Assembly: GCA_038373865.1 (NCBI GenBank)
Contig: JAXGGA010002940.1
Coordinates: 47,780-111,779, forward strand
Length of the DNA: 64,000 nt
Direction of reading: 5' to 3'
Source: Uloborus plumipes
Taxonomy: Eukaryota > Arthropoda > Arachnida > Araneae > Uloboridae
How positions within the stretch are numbered: position 1 is the stretch's first letter; each line of letters begins with the position of its first letter. A program made the translations under genes and the position numbers. This document shows positions 23,475 to 34,768 of this stretch, in pieces. The notes below the pieces were generated by a model, which was given only the letters and a program-made list of their open reading frames with translations, was not told the DNA's origin and did no database searches.

Positions 23475-25163
23475 CCAGCCAGTTATTGGAGGGAAAATCA
23501 AAATTTTTCCTCGTTCGGGACACAAAAGTTAATAGGGCCTTTTACTCAACGAAAAATTTTCGCACATATATATCTCTGTACTTCATAGAATATATAGATG
23601 TTTTCCATAACAATACGTAGTATACAGGTCCCCACAACATATAGGATATTGGTTTGACCAAATGGGTTTGAGGGGCTGGCATATAGGCCCTTCAAAATAG
23701 TTCTAGCTCTTATCAAAAAATTTCTCATCTTGGCCTGGCCCTGCGAAAGGGGAGGGCAGCCTAGGCATGGCCCCTGGGCTCGCTAAGTTAGAGGGGCCTG
23801 TCAATTTTAGTTTTCCACCATCAGTGTCCATTTTAGGAACTTTAGGACAGTAGAGCATAACTTAAATTTCTAAATCGGGCCCTGAACATCTGGATGGGCC
23901 CCATTGAAAAGTGTATCGAAGTACTGTATAGTTGAAACTACAAACTTTGATTTTCAACTTCATGATTTCCACATTAAAATCATACTTTGTTATAATTTAC
24001 TATTTCTTCTTTGATTTTGCTCCCCCCCCCCTTCCAAGGTGGGGACCCTACGGCTCTAGGCCGAGCCTCATGGACTTCTTGGTAAATCAAGCCCCTCTCA
24101 TCAATGGTAAATGCAACCCTGGGTAAATGCAAGGAAGAGAATCGGGGCAGAAAGTGTCTGGCTCCCGTCGCCAGAGAATTTCTTTCATATCCCTGCTCTG
24201 GGCTATACTCTGGACTACTTTTCTAGATCGCTCTCCTGGGGTGTTGACCCATGGAGTTTACCCCCTGCTGCCCTCCTTCTCTGTGACTTGGTGACGTCGG
24301 ACCAAAGGAAGGAACATAAAGGAGTGCAACGATAAATTGCTATGTGCTATAGGGGTCTGGAAATATAGTACAAAACACTTCGCACCCAGAAAACAAAGAA
24401 TGCATTTTCATAAACTCATCACCTCTCCATTAATAATAACAATAACTGATTTAAACATCTGTATCTGTTATTACTGTGATCAATACGTTAAGAGATAGAA
24501 GTTTTCAAAAATTCGTATACTTTTTGCTAATTTGTTCACAGTAAGCCCAAAAGGGGACCACACACTTGTTTAATGGCGTAAAAGAGAGGATCTTCTTTCT
24601 TTTTCCATGATAAAAGAATCTCAACGACAAGTGCCATAAATTTTGTTATCCCGTTAAAGATTATAGACCAGCAGGAGAGACGGAATAATTTAAGTTTTAA
24701 GTTGAAAAGATAGAAAAAAACTCCTTTGGCGAAATAGTGAGAAAAACTATTCAAGTTTATTCAAATGATTTTTTTTATTTTTATTATTCTAATTTTTCTT
24801 TATATCATCAAAAACCTCAGACCCGTCACAACTTCGAGAGGGGGGGGGGGGGATCTCCGACCATCAAAACTTGAAATCTTTTTTTTTTTTTTTAGTTGAA
24901 TACTTTTTTAAAACTTTTGAGGTTTGAAAATTTCGCCCCCCCCCCCTTGCTGGCTACACTGCTAAAATGTAAAAAATAATTAAATTGAAGGACGAGTAAC
25001 AATATTTTAATTAAAAACGTCAGTAAAACTTCCAAGAACTTTGATTTTAACACACATCACTAAGCTTAAAATAATATTTTATATGGCATATTATATTGTG
25101 GTATGTTATGTATGACATTTATTTCTAAAATCGAATGCGAAATTGACCTTTCTGATTTATATA

Positions 25164-25339
25164 CAGTCGACGCTCGTTATAACGACCACACGTTATAAAG
25201 ACCATCCCAATATAACGACAGGTGAGAAAACCCCCAACTGTATCCCAATATACTCTATGTTCTACCTCTTACAGCGACCACTCATTATAAAGACCGTTTT
25301 CTGTAGGACGGAGACGGTCGTTATATCGAGCGTCGACTG
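25164..25339. mobile_element. pogo/Tigger-like MITE
   Basis: A 176-bp insertion has inverted ends CAGTCGACGCTCGTTATAAC and the reverse complement, with CGTTATAA and TCGTTATA repeats inside. Copy 1 at the matching site (about 15560) reads straight through, TATATAAACAG, showing an empty site. The flanks TATA/CATA suggest a TA-type duplication with one change. Confidence 0.8.
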
Positions 25340-25826
25340 CATAAACAGAAGATTGTAGAAGTAAGGTGATAGCATTTTTATTGCTAATTGATTTTGAATA
25401 AATTTTTATTTTCATAGCTCACAATAATAATGTTGTGTAATGAATACTAGAGCTCTAAAAATATACAGAACATGAATAAATAATTATACAGAAAAAGTAA
25501 ACAAACAAATGCATAAACATATTGGAAAAAATAGTTAAATGAACCAATTGCATTTTACTCGCAACATGGCGGGCTAGACTTTGGAAACCACTGCTCTATG
25601 GGATATAATGCATTTTACCTAAGCTCATAGTTATTTTAAATAAAAAATAGATTCTCTCATAAAAACTCAAGTTTTCAATGATTTTACAAATATAAAGTAA
25701 TAAACATTTCACAAACTATGAAGTGTCTTCAAAACAAAGTAGCAAGCATTAAAAATTCATATAAATATTTTTCGCTGTTGTCCGTACTCTGAATACTACG
25801 TATTCATATAGGACTCTAATATGGGC

Positions 25827-27091
25827 CAGCCCTTTTTGGCCCAGGAAAGCACCGACCCTTCTGGCATTTTCCCAAATTCCCACATAGCCAGTCCGCCGCT
25901 GGCTGGGGTCCGTGGATGGCTGAACTTTGGGAACCTCTGGGTTACATAATTGGATTTTAGAACTAATGATTAATGACCTATTTAAAATCGGGACTGCATT
26001 CATTCATCTGTTTACTTTCTTCGAAGGAGAACATATAGCAATGGCGTTCAAATTTGACACCTCTGCATTAATAAAATCTACGCTTAAATTCACAGACGAT
26101 AAATGAAAAATGTAGCAATGAAATATTTATTCTATGTACCATTTTATTTCATTGTTGTTGCTCATACGATCTTAATTGCTATGGAAAAGCTCAGATTTTC
26201 ATTTTGATTGCATTGACACTGCAAAGCGATAAATGGCGAACTAATTCGTCAAGACCCTTTTGCTGCCCCAGAACAAAATGTATTGTAATGAAGCGATGGT
26301 GTTCAACGAAGAGACGATTGGCAACAAATCATATTTATTTTTTTTAGTAACAACGCAATGGGGATATACCCGCTTAATACTAAAGAACACTACAAGTATG
26401 AAAAAAATAAACAAAATTATAATATTCCGACGACCAACTACATCATGGCGAATTGTAGGCTGCCCTAGTAGCACATAACGTACGGCGATATCGCAGAAAT
26501 TTCAATATATAAATTCATTTCTGAAAGTAGAAATGAAGTTAATTATCCTTTTTCTTTTTTGAAAAAAATAAAGTTTTAAGGTAAGCTTAGCTAGTCTACG
26601 GCCGCTAACATTAGCACCTGCGTTTGTTTTCATTTTTTAGCTGTTGTTATCATTGTTCTTCTTCTTTAGCTACAAGTATTCCATTTGTTTTTCATTTATA
26701 TATTTTTTAAAGATTTTATGTCATATCAAGTGATAAAATATTTAAATTAATTTTAGTATTGACACAAATGCATGCTACAAGCTTATTTGCACTCGTATTT
26801 AGTTGAAACCGTTTTATTTGTATAAGAATTTCTTTTCTGAATGGCAATTATGTTGGCAGATCTCGCGTCATCTGAGCTTGCAGTAATGGAGAATGGATAA
26901 CTGGTTTTTGATGTTTTATAACTAAATTTCCTTGTTGTGACAGACTTAAAAATTGATTCTTTACTTGTATTTTATGTCTTTAAAATCTGATATATTCCAT
27001 AAAGTAAGAAAATTCCAAATAAAAGTTTTTGCACTGTCCGATGAACTGGCAGTTGAATGACTTGACCTGCAAGTATGCGTTGTCATTTTAG
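25827..27091. other. Gene-free stretch upstream of the candidate exon
   Basis: No recognisable gene or repeat boundary is seen. A possible GTTTGTAT to TTTAG intron-like text precedes the exon at 27092. If the exon is real, this is intron or upstream DNA. Confidence 0.35.
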
Positions 27092-27195
27092 CACTAAAGA
27101 TGAAGAAACTAAGTCTGTTCCAAGTGGAGTAAACATTTGGAGCGCTGCTAGTATTCCAACTCCTAATGTCTTAAAAACAATCGAAAACCCTAATG
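27092..27195 (+). CDS. Candidate host-gene exon A (unidentified)
   Basis: A 104-bp open stretch is bounded by a good acceptor (GTTGTCATTTTAG) and a good donor (AATG then GTAAGT). The translation in the open frame includes VPSGVNIWSAASIPTPNVLK and has no low complexity. It begins with the last base of a codon and ends one base into a codon. I do not recognise the protein. The phase at its end fits the start of the candidate exon at 29185, which supports a spliced gene on the + strand. It is equally possible that this is chance; transcript data would decide. Confidence 0.4.
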
Positions 27196-28110
27196 GTAAG
27201 TTTAATTTTCAATCGCTTTTAATATTTGAAATAAAAATTATTATTATAAAACGTTGTTTTTTCCTCCTATTCTGACTTTGAAAAAAAAAGAAGTTTCTTA
27301 TATGAGGTCAGGTAATTGACAGTTGACATGAGAGAATTGTAAATGTTTAAAATTAATTTTTGAATTTTTGTCTGACGTTTCATGATAATATAGTAGAAAT
27401 ATTGAATAAATTAATGTGTATATGATGTTTAGAAAATAATGTGCTCTAGCGAAATCGCTATCATCGAGACTGAGATTGATAGTTGTGAAGAGTTCTTAGT
27501 TGTCTTGATATTCCTGATAAAAAATATTTTGCCTTGATTTTTTATTTTTTGTTCTGATAATCTTGATTTGTTTTCCAATCTATTTCTGAGCTGCCAGCAC
27601 GTTTTCAGTCCGTCCCGAAGCAAAAATTGACCTAAGTTCTTTAAAAAGGGGGTCTCGAAAGAAAATTTTTAAGGTTTTGAATAAGTGATATATCTGATTC
27701 ATAGGTCGATTCTTACCTTTTAATCATCTGAAAAATTATTTTCATATCCTAAAATTATTTTTGCCAAGTACAAGTTAACTATGCTGAATGAATATTAGAC
27801 ATTTGATTAGCTTTTTTTTTTTTTTAATTATTTTTGCTTAGAACAAGTAACTGTTGGATGAAAAAACTACACCTAACCAATAGCTTCGAACTCTTTAACT
27901 GTTGTGTTCTCATTTGATTCATTAGTGGTTACTGGGAAAATAAAAAGTGAGACTTAATTTTGAAAAGAAGAAAAAAAAAAAAAAAAAAAAACAATTTCGG
28001 ACATTTAGGGACTTGAAACTAAAATATCGGGCAGTTAAAAGCTGCTCTTTTTTTACGCCAATGTTAAAAAAACATGCAATAGGGTCTGTCGAGGTAATTT
28101 TGGTATAAAA
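27196..28110 (+). other. Putative intron or intergenic DNA
   Basis: AT-rich with poly-T and poly-A runs (27812-27825, 27967-27990). No coding potential or element ends are visible. Confidence 0.35.
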
Positions 28111-28111
28111 T

Positions 28112-28368
28112 TGAAGGGGCAAGTGGATAAAGGTGATATGTGACAATTTTGGAAAAACAAACTTTTTAACATGGATGATGGTGAAAAGGTAATAAATTTT
28201 TTTTAAAGCTTTTTCTAGAAATTTAAAATATTGTCACATATCACCTTTATTCTCTTGCCCCTTCAATTGTGTTTTTTAGTTAACACAATTGAACACACAC
28301 TAATTTGAATTTGTGTAAATCGGCGAAATTCAAATGTCACATATCACCTTTATCCACTTGCCCCTTCA
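28112..28368. mobile_element. TGAAGGGG-ended foldback MITE
   Basis: The two outer ends match perfectly over 35 bp, starting TTGAAGGGGCAAGTGGATAA at 28111. A third, slightly diverged inverted copy of the same end lies inside at 28231-28266. The flanks are AT on both sides. No coding. Confidence 0.65.
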
Positions 28369-28617
28369 ATTACATTTTATTAAATAAAATGAAAGCTAAC
28401 AATTTCTTACACCTGCAAAAATTTACAATCATAAACATCAACATTGCCTATGAGTAAATGGTGAAAACCTAATGATAGCACTTATTTCAATCGATTTTAA
28501 AAAATAGTTTAATACTTTAACAGTGAAATGGACAAGCAAACAACTTACTTTGAAATAGTGTGGCTAACTAACTTTCCACTGTATGTTTTCTAAATTTATT
28601 TATCTCTACATTACATA

Positions 28618-28866
28618 TGAAGGGCCAGGGGGAAAAAGATGAAAGTGCCCAAATAGTGATTTCGAGAAAAATGAAAAACAAAGTTTGATTTCTATTAACT
28701 CCCTTTGTTGTTAATAGAGTCTTCATGCACATTTCGGTCAATTCTCATCTTTTTCCCCCCTTGTTGTTCTACCAGATAATATTACTCCTTCATAGCCCCT
28801 AGATAGCTCTAATATCTCAAAATCAACGAAAATGTGACTTTCATCTTTTTCCCCCCTGGCCCTTCA
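28618..28866. mobile_element. TGAAGGGC-ended MITE with TA duplication
   Basis: A 249-bp element has about 29-bp inverted ends starting TGAAGGGCCAGGGGGAAAAA, with TA at 28616-28617 and 28867-28868. Its termini resemble those of the neighbouring MITE at 28112, suggesting related families. Confidence 0.75.
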
Positions 28867-28984
28867 TATATTTACTTTAATTTTTCATTGATTTAAAATA
28901 TTTATCTTAAACAGTTTTCATGCAATCAATGATTTAAAAACATTGGTAATTTGGGTGTACAATACAGGGATCTTTCGAGAGAAA

Positions 28985-29115
28985 ATTTGGATCCGTTTGA
29001 ACGGACACTTCACAAAAATCTGGATCAAGCAAAATGGACCCTTCACAAAATGTTCTTCAAACAAAAGGGACCCTTCACAAAATGCTAACAAAACATACCT
29101 TTTACAAATTATTCA
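28985..29115. repeat. Degenerate tandem CCCTTCACAAAATG motif
   Basis: ACACTTCACAAAAATCTG, GACCCTTCACAAAATGTTC and GACCCTTCACAAAATGCTA recur at intervals of about 30-35 bp. A related inverted cluster (CATTTTGTGAAGAGTCCC) lies at 36985-37060. Confidence 0.5.
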
Positions 29116-29184
29116 TTGAAAAAGCGAATCTGAAATCAAAATAATGCATCTTGCAAAAGCCCACAATTTTTGGGACCTTCTAAG

Positions 29185-30386
29185 AAGTAATAATTCAAAT
29201 TCCAGCCAGATGGTTGGCCATTAAGTTTCTCGCTCTCCAATATTTTCAGAAATCGAACCACAAACAGTTAATGCAGAACATTTGTCCGAGTGGGAAGTGT
29301 TCATACTTTGTCTGGACAGGGTGTCCGCGCATATGGAAAGTCATGGAAAGTCAGGGAAAGTCATGGATTTCAAATATGATCGAAATTGGTCATGGAAAGT
29401 CATGGATTTCAGCGAAAAATGTCCAAAAGTCATGGAAACTGACTGTTTATCATGGATTTTAGCGCTCCGGACCGATTGAAATTTTTCCCGCGATCTCGGA
29501 AGAACGAAAACACTTCCGCCGTCATTCTACTTCGTTATTGGGTGCAATCTGATTTGTCAATTACAATTTCCAACAAGTTGCATTGTGTTGACCAATCAGA
29601 TGAATTCTCAACGTTAAAACCGTGAGCGGCGAATTTTGTGTAACTGCGCATGTGCGCAAACTCCGTCATCTGATAAAATCTGACCTTGAACGACAAAAAA
29701 ATAGACTCGATGGTTTTTTTGATATTTTTTTCCCCGGCATAGGCAGATTTGCCTTTTACATTTGGTCTCCTCCCCCCCCTACCCGCTTCATTTGATTCCT
29801 TTTTCTTTTAAAACTCGTTTGAATCTTTTTCTTTCGAGGAGTTTTATGCAAAAGAAAAACAAATTAAAAAACGATGTTGAATTTTAAAGAATCGTGTAGG
29901 TAGGGGGGGAGGGCAGGAACTCAACGAGTTCCGTTTTGAAGTCAGATTTCGCCTCACTCATATCAGGATCTAAACTTACAGTAAAATTTATGGACAGACA
30001 ATTCATTGCTACATGAAAGTACGTTTGAGGACAAGCACGGTGGGGAGGAGGGTGTCGGTAGGAAAAGATCGTTTTTTGACCTCAAAAGCGAACGGACTTC
30101 TGTTGCTGTGAAACGCAGTCGCCATGTTTGGTCATTTGCTTTGCAAGATAGAATATTAAGTGCGTAATTTTCCAAAAACAAAGCAGAGTTCGTTTTTTTT
30201 TTTTTTTTTTTTTATAATGTCATGGAAAATAGTTCGCAAAAGTCATGGAAAGTCAGGGAAAGTCATGGAATTGAAAAGTCCAGGTTGAGCGGATACCCTG
30301 TCTGGAATCACAAAGAGTACATACAGGAGATGAAACAATATTATAACGGAAAAGATAAGCACAAAGTCAGTTGTGCCCTGTTAAAA
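29185..30386 (+). pseudogene. Candidate host-gene exon B, split by a hAT element
   Basis: After a possible acceptor (GGGACCTTCTAAG) an open frame runs 29185-29316, is interrupted by the hAT element and continues from 30307 to a TGA at 30390 or to a weak donor at 30387. Stretches such as ARWLAIKFLALQYFQKSN, NICPSGKCSYFVW and KEYIQEMKQYYNGKDKH look like a folded protein rather than random translation. Removing the element with one target copy leaves the frame open across the junction. The start phase (two bases, AA) fits the end of exon A. I cannot name the protein. If the gene is real, this allele carries an insertion in coding sequence, unless the element is spliced out or this is a decayed duplicate. 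Confidence 0.4.
29317..30300. mobile_element. hAT element with GTCATGGAAAGTCAGGG subterminal repeats
   Basis: The ends CAGGGTGTCCGC and GCGGATACCCTG are flanked by TGTCTGGA (29309-29316 and 30299-30306; the right copy shares TG with the terminus). GTCATGGAAAGTCAGGGAAA occurs near both ends in the same orientation, a layout seen in a widespread hAT family. It holds poly-T at 30195-30213 and no transposase. Confidence 0.82.
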
Positions 30387-30392
30387 GTCTGA

Positions 30393-31018
30393 AAGTGGCC
30401 GTTGCCACTGAACGTGGGGCGTCCGGAACACAACCTGAGAAGGAGACGAGATCTCTCCAGGGCTTATCATGGGAATCCCGAGCTGCAACACTACAAAAAG
30501 AATGTCTGAAGACCCTGTTGATCTTGAGTTTCAAATTATATGAAGTTAAAAAAGTAAAGAAGTTAATCATTTATACATACCTGCTAATTTTACACACAAA
30601 AAAAGTCCTCACACTTCCTGCCTTTGATGCTTTTTAGCGATAAATCTTTAATGTAGTCAAATTTAGCACTTTTTGTTGGTTTCTTTTTAAAAAATTAATA
30701 ACTTAAAAGGTAGTTGTTTTGTTTTAATAATTATGCTTGTTTGTTTTATCACATATACAATTCAAAATGATTTGCTGCCATGTTGCTGTAATAGATATCT
30801 CTGTAAATGCAGGGTAAAGATTTATTTGTTTTAATTATTATAAATATTTAAACATCTTGAGAGAGATATACTAAAAATGTATTGTTAACGTTTTAATAAG
30901 TTTTTTCCTAAGGATCACAATACACTAACCAAAAATCTAATAAAATTGCCATAACGTATCTGTTCGAATGCACAAAAATAAAAAAAATTAAGTTGATGAC
31001 TTTTCTTGGACATACACA
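30393..31018. other. Gene-free stretch
   Basis: A 267-bp open frame (30371-30637) reads KVAVATERGASGTQPEKE and then turns AT-rich; no family is recognised. It could be a further exon of the candidate gene or chance. No element ends are seen. Confidence 0.3.
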
Positions 31019-31026
31019 GGGCTCCA

Positions 31027-32637
31027 GTTTTTTGAAAAAAACTAGTAGCCAGCAAAAATTTCTGGTAGCCAGAAGTGCTGGGCGATGTTGCAGATTTTAA
31101 CATCGCGATTCATCACCAGTATAACATCGATTTGCCGATATATCACTATGTTTTTATGCATTTTCTTTTCATTTAATTATGGGGGTTCAGGGAGGCGGCT
31201 TTCATGGTGTTGCCCCAGTATCCTTCGTCTCTCCCCTCGGGGTTTTATTTGGGATGATTCTAAATAATGAAAGCATACCTGTCAAAATCATGAAGTGAGA
31301 AATCATGATTTTTTTCTAAGAAGATGAGAAGAGTTCTAAAAAGAAAGAATGCCCTTTTCTGATAAGAAAAAGGCATTTGTGTCTAAAATAACTTTTAACC
31401 TGAAAGGGCAATTCTTTAAAGGAAATTGTAGACAAAAACATTGCAAGCGATTAAAAAAGAGCAGAGCGAAATGTTTTCTAAAAAGCTTGACCTGTCTCTA
31501 AGGGGAAAAAGGTATATAAACTATTAAGGGAAAAGAAAACCTAACTCAGTAGGACTAATAATTTTATCATCTAAACTCAGGATTGTGTAGTTACTGTCTA
31601 AGACAGCTCTAAATTAAGGGTGGAGGACTCCTTTACTCACTTTCTAAATGCTTTTTAAAAAGTGTGATAATCATCAAAGTCTGAGTTAGCCAGTCATTAT
31701 CAATAGTAAAATCCAAACAAACCAGTCATCAAAAGTTATGGAAAAAAATGTTAAGTTGGATTGTAAAAAAAATCGCTAGTTTTAAAATAATTCATTTGTC
31801 AAATTTCAGGAAAAATGGCTGAAATTTGATAAAATAAACTGCTAGTTTTTTGATAAATTGCTAAAAAGTTAAAACTCATTAGTAGAACTGAAAAAAAAAA
31901 AAAAAAAAAAAAAAAAGATTATCTTTTTTTTAAATCGTAAAAGCTAAACAAATTTTCAAAAATATTAGGAAAAATCAAACAATAATTAGCATGTGGGCAA
32001 TTATTTGCTCAAAGGAAAAAAAAAGAACTTACCCCCCCCCCCCGCTCCCCTCAGAAACTCGGTCTTAAATTTTCCCATGGGCAACTACCACACAAAGTTC
32101 TTTGCAATCTGTTGAATCAGTTTGCTAAAGTATACCTGCCGACCTCTTCAAAGAAAAAATAGAAAGATTTATGAAAAAAATCGGAAGATCTCTTGAATAT
32201 AATCACTTGAATTCAAAATAACTTAAATGTTTCATTAAAATGATCTGTTAACTAAAAAAAAAACACTAAGAGTTTCATTAAAATGTTAAAAGTAACTTTG
32301 TCCATTGTCCAATGAGCTTCAAAATACATTTGCATTTATCGCTTCTTTTTGCAATTGCTATTCATTTCTTTTTCCCGAAACAAACTCTTTGAAAATAAGA
32401 GATAGACGCTGAGATTTTAATATTTTGGGGTAAGATATTATAAAGTTGATTTAGTCTCCTCCTCTGCAGGATGTGCTCTGAAACTTCATTTTCCGCTTTA
32501 TCTTTGGCAGAAAAAAAGTTTTAAGACTGAAAAAAGAAGTAATGCAAAAAGTTTAAAAAAGAAACTGAAAACTTAGTCGCCAGGTCAAAATCTTTGGTCG
32601 CCAATGGCGACCGGGCGACCGTATTTCACGAGCCCTG
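31027..32637. mobile_element. hAT element, 1.6 kb
   Basis: The left end is CAGGGCTCCAG and the right end CGAGCCCTG, with a perfect 8-bp duplication GACATACA (31019-31026, 32638-32645). Near the left end TAGTAGCCAGCAAAAATTTC and near the right end GTCGCCAGGTCAAAATC are degenerate inverted subterminal repeats. Inside are poly-A (31892-31915), poly-C (32033-32044) and a fragment starting CTGGGCGATGTTGCAG (31079) typical of another repeat. No transposase. Confidence 0.88.
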
Positions 32638-32645
32638 GACATACA

Positions 32646-33071
32646 TGACATATCAAATTATCGGTACTATCTATTTATTATTAGAAAAAAATAACAAAAA
32701 ATAAAGGTGTGCAAGGGTCAAATAATTGTTTAGGATCCTCTAAATGCAGAACATTAAAGCATCAAATTTTTAAGTAAATGTCAAGATAAAGGTTTGAATA
32801 TTATATTTTCCCGGACAACCACGACATTGAACAGAATGAGATTTATTAACATGAAAGAGATTTATTTCCCATTCCTGATTACAATAGAAGGTATTTCAAA
32901 GTTGTAAATGTTTTGTCACAAAAATACTTTTTCCCCCATAAGTAAGTGGTTGTAATTTTGTGCTACTTTTGCTCTGTTTTTAGTGTTAGTTATCTTAATA
33001 CTCATACAAATTACTGTTCATGTTAGTTTATTATTTCTATTACACCTTTATTCAACCTAAGCATGATAAAA
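32646..33071. other. Gene-free AT-rich stretch
   Basis: Nothing recognisable: no open frame of interest and no element termini. Confidence 0.4.
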
Positions 33072-33075
33072 TTAA

Positions 33076-33563
33076 CCCGTTAATGCCTAGCGTCCCTTTT
33101 TAGGGACGGTCCAAAGAGTGTCTGAATTGACCAAAAATGAACATTTAAACCAGATAATAGTGTTCAATTATTACTTTGGTATTGCTTCAATCAGGGACCG
33201 CGCTTAGGATTTTTAGTTGTTAGCCAGTAAATTAGCCAAATTTCAATTGTCTTAGCCAAACTTCGAGAGTTATAGTCAAAGAATTTTAATTATTTGTGTT
33301 TTAAATGTAATACATGTATTTTTCCCCAAGTGAACATTTCTGACAATTTTCCATTCGCCAATACTTTAGCCGAATCAGAGTTTTTTTCGCCGAATTTTCT
33401 ATTTTATCGCATTTGGCGAGGTGGCGAATGCTTAGCGCGGCCCCTGCTTCAATTCATTCTTAACAGATTGCAGCACATAACCATTGTGAAGTGTGTTCTG
33501 TAGCCGTGTAACGTGTAATCAGTATAAAAAATGTCTTTGAAAAAAAAAAAAGGCATTAATAGG
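33076..33563. mobile_element. TTAA-flanked piggyBac-type MITE
   Basis: The left end CCCGTTAATGCC and right end GGCATTAATAGG are bounded by TTAA (33072-33075 and 33564-33567). Without the nested hAT MITE it is about 225 bp. A CCY-type start after TTAA is the piggyBac pattern. Confidence 0.72.
33192..33446. mobile_element. Small hAT MITE inside the TTAA MITE
   Basis: The ends CAGGGACCGCGCTTAG and CTTAGCGCGGCCCCTG are flanked by GCTTCAAT (33184-33191 and 33446-33453; the right copy shares its G with the terminus). Confidence 0.82.
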
Positions 33564-33614
33564 TTAAGTAAGATGGTTATTGAAACCTTGCTTTGCTCTC
33601 TAACCATTACTATA

Positions 33615-34557
33615 TGGGCGATTCTCTGTAAACTCGTCATTCTTCACTCGAAATCATGGTTCTCATGGTTTTTTGAAATGTTCGTATAATTATAATACTA
33701 TTGCTCAGAAAATGAATCTATTACTTTGGTTTGAAAGAGGGCCAATTGAAGTTTATGATTTTCTGATAAATCATGATAGGGGGTTACTCCCCTGCCTAGT
33801 ATAACTAGGCAGGGGACTGTGCTAGGTAGCTGTATTTTTGCCCTTTGTAGCGTAATATCTGCAAAACTATTGGAACATAATTAGTTTCAAGACTACCTAT
33901 AAATTTAGGCAGAAATCGTGGACATAATAACTAATATGTTTCATATTTAAACTAATTGCCATTAATAAAATCACTTCCCAGAGGACTGTTTTCGCAACGA
34001 TCACGATGCATACTTTCAGCACAAATGTGGCTCTCGAACTAAACAAAGTGACGTTTCAACACCGTTCACGGCGATTTCGTCAAATTCACACTGATTACTT
34101 TAAACTTCATGCCAAAAAGAATTTGCAAAAGTTATAGATTTTTCGTATTACAGCTTTGAATTTGTTGCAGGGGACTGTTCGAAAAAACTCTGGACAGAAT
34201 TTACTTGACAATTTTAAGTTTTAGAAATACGTAATTATACTTTATTTCATAAGAAAAATATAGCTTCATTATTCTATTTTTAGATATTAATTGCCAAATT
34301 TATGTAGTGTTAATAGGTTTTTTGAAATACTATCTTTAACAGTTAAACTATGGGATTCGGACAGCCAGGGGACTGTGTTTTTGGTGCTTAGATAATTTCT
34401 AGAAAAAAAAATTAAATTGTTATCGTTCCAAATACAATTGGCCCACAAAGTATTAATGCTTTTCTTGTATTAAGAGCGATAATTACTTAATTACACTTTA
34501 TTATTTTAAAAATACTTGGTCCGGACAGCCAATTACCAGTTTACAGAGAATCGCCCA
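33615..34557. mobile_element. TGGGCGATTCTCTG-ended element with TA duplication
   Basis: Inverted ends TGGGCGATTCTCTGTAAACT and its reverse complement lie between TA dinucleotides (33613-33614, 34558-34559). The 943-bp interior has no gene but holds several GGGGACTGT or near-identical motifs (33811, 33981, 34169, 34370). A truncated second copy is at 36333-36486. Confidence 0.75.
33788..33814. repeat. Perfect short hairpin
   Basis: CCCCTGCCTAGT and ACTAGGCAGGGG are exact inverted copies separated by a few bases. It lies inside the TGGGCGATT element and carries one of its GGGGACTGT motifs. Confidence 0.7.
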
Positions 34558-34768
34558 TATCTAAATTCCCTCATCCATGGGGTAGTTTAGCCGCGGTCTG
34601 TCTAGTATTTTTCACAGGGTCCGTTTTTTGTTAAAAGTCAAATAATTTTTTCAAAGCTCATTGAAATTCTTAGGTGATGTTTTTGTGGCCTCCCCAATCT
34701 CTTTTTCCACCCTAGATTATGTTAAATTGTACTAAATATAAACTGAAGATGTTAAAAATATTGTAATA

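Larger units (their letters stand above)
20475..25818. mobile_element. Large hAT-type element, copy 2
   Basis: It has the same 42-bp TIRs as the copy at 11337 and a perfect 8-bp duplication ATATGGGC (20467-20474, 25819-25826), so it is an independent insertion. Compared with copy 1 it lacks the 613-bp MITE, carries a 176-bp pogo-like MITE (25164-25339), has replaced the right half of the shared MITE and its neighbourhood by other sequence (about 23475-24948), and has lost the stretch equal to 15999-17129 of copy 1. Short open frames (for example 20525-20770) are not recognisable. I find no transposase. Confidence 0.9.

Noticed and set aside
30371..30637. 88-codon open frame after the candidate exon B
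   Set aside because: It lies in a different register from exon B and becomes AT-rich; it might be an exon but I cannot support it.
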